The notes beneath the pieces are model-generated. The model ran no database searches, was not told the DNA's origin, and worked only from the letters and a program-made list of their open reading frames with translations. From NCBI GenBank assembly GCA_033557465.1, contig JAWIIG010000039.1:62001-126000 (forward strand): a DNA stretch of 64,000 bases. The letters run 5' to 3'. Of the stretch, positions 61,317-64,000 are shown one piece after another. Every line of letters starts with the position of its first letter. Position 1 is the first letter of the stretch. A program made the position numbers and the translations under genes. This DNA comes from Ichthyophis bannanicus (taxonomy: Eukaryota; Chordata; Amphibia; Gymnophiona; Ichthyophiidae).

Positions 61317-61415
61317 TGTGAGGACTAATTCCTGCTGTTCCCAGAGATCACCTGTTACAGGTAAGTAACTGTGCTATCTCCAGGAACAAGCAGGAATAAG
61401 TCCTCACATATGGGG
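61317..61415 (-). repeat. Internal complementary region of DIRS1-D
   Basis: AGGACTAATTCCTGCTG and ATCACCTGTTACAGGTAAG complement the left end. ATCTCCAGGAACAAGCAGG complements the right-end type. The GGAATTAGTCC to GGACTAATTCC change relative to DIRS1-A occurs in both ITR and ICR, so the two have co-varied. Confidence 0.88.
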
Positions 61416-61512
61416 ACTCCCTAGCTAAGATGCCTGGGAGATCCCGTTCCAAGAGTTCGCCATCTTCGTATGGATCTCAGGCATCCATCCTGGGAAGGTG
61501 GGCAGGAGTTGT

Positions 61513-63190
61513 TCAAGTATGGAACAGGTGTTTGAGGACAGCCTGACCAAACAAGGCATCCCGGCGGGAGTCCTTGTCCAAACAGTAATGGGCTGTGAAG
61601 GTATGAACCGAGGCCCATGTGGCGGCTCGACAGATCTGATCAATGGATACAGAGTGAAGATGAGCCATAGAAGTGGCCATGGCTCTCACATTGTGAGCTG
61701 TGACATGGCCTTCCAGAGAAATATTTTTACTCTGGTAAGCAAAGGAAATACACTGAGCAATCCAATTGGAAAGTGTACGTTTGGAGACTGCTAGTCCCAA
61801 ATGAGAAGGATCAAAAGCCAGAAAAAGTTGGGAAGACTTTCGATGTGGCTGAGTCCTGTTGAGGTAAAAGGCGAGAGCTCTTTTACAATCTAAAGTATGA
61901 AGGTTCCTCTCTGCACTGGATGCATGAGGAGCCGGAAAAAAGACAGGTAGATATACCTCCTGATTAAGATGAAAAGGCGAGACCACTTTGGGCATAAAGT
62001 GGGGATTCGTCCTAAGGACCACCTTATCATGATGAAATCTGGTATAAGGTGGATGAGCCACTAAGGCCTGTAGTTCACTGATGCGGCGAGCCAAAGTGAC
62101 TGCAATAAGGAAAATGACCTTCCAAGAAAGAAATTTCAAGGAGGTAGAAACCAACGGTTCAAAAGGTGGATTCATAAGCTGACCCAGAACTAGGTTCAAG
62201 TCCCATGCTACCGGAGGAGGTCGGATGGGAGGCTTAGTTAGAGTCACGCCTCTCATGAACCTTGCAACAAGCGGATGAGAGGAGACAGGTTGTCCATTTA
62301 TAGGTTTTAAGGATGCTGCAATAGCACTCAAATGGACTCTTACTGAATTCGTCTTAAGGCCTGCATTAGAAAGATGCAGGAGATAGTCTAGTAGAGAATT
62401 CAAAGGAAGTGCTAGAGGGTCAAGACCCTGTTGAGCACACCAAATGGAAAAGCGTTTCCATTTGAAAGCATAGGAATGCCTCGTGGAGGGTTTCCTAGAG
62501 GCATGAATGATATCTTTCACTGGTTGAGAAAGATTGAAGTCATGAAGGCTTAGGCCTTCAGTAACCAAGCTCTGAGGTGTAGGGACTTGGGGTTTGGGTG
62601 CCACAAAGTCCCTTCCTCCTGAGAGAGAAGGTCTGGCGCAGCTCCCAGGTCCAGGGAGGGTCCCTGGGAGAGATGCAGAAGTAGAGGGAACTACACTTGG
62701 CGTGGCCAGCGTGGAGCTATGAGGATCATCGATCCGTGATCCCTCTGGAGTTTGAACAGAGTCTTGGGAATCAAAGGAATGGGTGGAAAGGCATATAGGA
62801 ATTCCTGACCCCAATGCAGGAGAAAGGCGTCGTTGGCCTGAGCTCCCTGACACGGAGTCCTGGAACAGAACCGGGGAAGTTTGGCATTCCACGGACTTGC
62901 AAAGAGGTCTATGTCCGGGGTTCCCCATTCCTGAAAGATTCTGCCTATCTGGTCCATATGTAGGGACCATTCGTGTGGAAGCAGAACTCAACTGAGTCTG
63001 TCTGCCCGAGAGTTTTGAACTCCTGGAAGATATACTGCCAGAAGATGAATTTGATGCTCTCTGGCGAAGGCCCATAATCTGAGAGCTTCGTTGCAAAGCG
63101 ACAGAGAGCCTGTCCCTCCTTGTTTGTTTACGTAGAACATGGCCACCTGATTGTCTGTCTGAACTAGGACGGTCAGGTTGACAAGGAGGG
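61513..63190 (-). CDS. DIRS1-D tyrosine recombinase
   Basis: The intact recombinase of a DIRS element, expected to integrate circular cDNA by strand exchange. It is part of a 718-codon open frame (61513-63669). The YR proper starts at the SYAFKWKRFSIWCAQQG block (about 62480) with KTNSVRVHLSAIAAS, PPFEPLVSTSLKFLSW, LARRISELQALV (Arg of box I), LHTLDCKRALAFYL, SKRTLSNWIAQCISFAY, TAHNVRAMATSMAHLHS (His-x-x-Arg), ATWASVHTFTAHYCLD (His/Trp and nucleophile Tyr) and QAVLKHLF. No stop or frameshift lies inside the catalytic region. From 62600 to 63190 the same frame overlaps RNase H, which is read in another frame. The true start codon is uncertain. Confidence 0.88.
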
Positions 63191-64000
63191 TATGGAAGAC
63201 TGAGGGCAAAGAAGATTGCTCGCAGTTCCAGGAGGTTGATGTGAAGGGTGGTCTCCTGTGAAGACCAAGTACCCTGAGTGGAGAGGGATTGTAGATGGGC
63301 TCCCCACCCTGTTTGGGAGGCATCTGTTGTGAGGGTTGCTTGGGGCAACAAAGGTTGGAAGGGGGCCCCCAACAACAGATTCTTGGTGGACATCCACCAT
63401 TGGAGGGACCAAAACAGATGCTTTGAGGTGTGTATTTGGTCGGAGAGCGCTCCTGATGCCTGAGTCCACTGGGTGGCCAAGGTCCATTGAGCTGCTCTCA
63501 TATGAAGACGAGCGTAGGGCACCACGTGTACCATGGAGGCCATGTGGCCCAGAAGTCGCAGCATTTCTCTGGCTGTCAAGTGACTGCTGGACTGAGCTTG
63601 GGAGGCCAAGCACACCAGACGTTGGCCCCGGACTTGAGGTAGGTAGGCCCTTGCAGTGGTGGTGTCCAACTGGGCCCCTATGAATTCCAGAGACTGGGTA
63701 GGGATAAAGTTGAGACTTGGGAAGGTTTATCACCAGTCCCAGATACTGCAGAATGTGCCTTGTGTGGTCCAGGGAAATCTGGGCCTCTGACTGAGATGGA
63801 GCTCGGATGAGCCAGTCGTCCAGATATGGGAATACAAAAATTCCCAGACCTCTTAGAAATGCGGCAACAACTGCCATGCATTTGGTGAACACTCTTGGAG
63901 CAGAGGCTAGACCGAAGGGAAGTACTCTGTACTGGAAATGTTTTCCCTGAAACAGAAATCTTAGATATTTTCTGTGGGATGGGTGGATGAGTATATGTGT
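62691..64000 (-). pseudogene. DIRS1-D RNase H and reverse transcriptase (partial)
   Basis: RT end: VFPYLDDWLIRAPSQSE near 63810-63840 with the catalytic Asp pair, LQYLGLVINLPKSQL, and the thumb. RNase H: TLTTDASQTGWGAHL, INLLELRAIFFAL (63200-63380), then in another frame VQTDNQVAMFYVNKQGG and NSRADRLS (62988-63323; Arg replaces the usual Trp before the last Asp), then DIDLFASPWNAKLP (62691-62957). A frameshift near 63185 separates the halves of RNase H and fuses the first half to the YR frame. Truncated by the window end before the N-terminal RT motifs. Confidence 0.85.

Larger units (their letters stand above)
61052..64000 (-). mobile_element. DIRS1-D: DIRS retrotransposon, cut by the window end
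   Basis: Left ITR 61052-61260, ICR 61317-61415, YR 61513-62600 and RNase H/RT from 62600 to the window edge. Gag and right ITR lie beyond 64000. It is inserted in DIRS3. Its YR is the best preserved in the window. Confidence 0.9.

Noticed and set aside
1..64000. Host protein-coding exons
   Set aside because: Every long open frame either matches a mobile-element protein, lies in a solo LTR, or is a shadow frame. No exon-intron series or known host protein is recognised.

Overview
The window reads as intergenic DNA of a large, repeat-rich vertebrate genome. I find no host gene, no tRNA or rRNA gene and no prokaryotic signal. The mix is DIRS tyrosine-recombinase retrotransposons (at least eight copies in three families), CR1 and L2 LINEs, one BovB/RTE LINE, an L1-type ORF1 element, tRNA-headed SINEs and long solo LTRs. 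This fits an amphibian, most likely a caecilian. That assignment is inference from repeat types, not from a marker gene. Names such as DIRS1-A or CR1-B are local labels.

The main result is that most of the window is one nested stack of insertions that can be unpacked by joining interrupted copies. The outermost traceable element is DIRS2-0 (2194-59732). A CR1 3' end (CR1-X) lies in its recombinase gene and is split into 2981-3228 and 54556-54860. DIRS2-1 (3229-54555) lies in CR1-X. It holds a CR1-A/SINE cluster (3257-8734), solo LTR-1 (10658-12239) and a nearly complete CR1-B on the minus strand (13935-52795). CR1-B is split by DIRS1-B (14251-28412), CR1-C (28487-36940, itself holding DIRS1-C at 29116-35408), a long L2 (37107-43935), a CR1-A tail (44315-44735), solo LTR-2 (44871-46433), and a CR1-A tail with a BovB inside (48328-51663). 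DIRS1-B holds an ORF1-only L1-like element (14757-16423), a SINE, and DIRS1-A (21653-28220), which holds an L2 fragment and a SINE. The deepest chain is seven levels.

Flanks. Positions 1-142 are the end of another DIRS1 whose body lies left of the window. Positions 143-2133 are a decayed DIRS with a SINE and a LINE tail. On the right are a CR1 fragment (59733-60345), the end of a third DIRS family (DIRS3, 60346-61051), and DIRS1-D (61052 to beyond the window) inserted into DIRS3.

How the elements work. DIRS copies run Gag (CCHC knuckle), RT-RNase H, tyrosine recombinase (YR), all on the minus strand here. They end in inverted terminal repeats and carry an internal complementary region matching both ends, the layout expected for a circular intermediate integrated by the YR. 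LINEs copy by target-primed reverse transcription, and the SINEs carry L2-like or BovB-like tails that imply they borrow those LINE enzymes. Most coding regions are broken by frameshifts or insertions. The best preserved are the two halves of the BovB and the gag, RT and YR parts of DIRS1-A and DIRS1-D.
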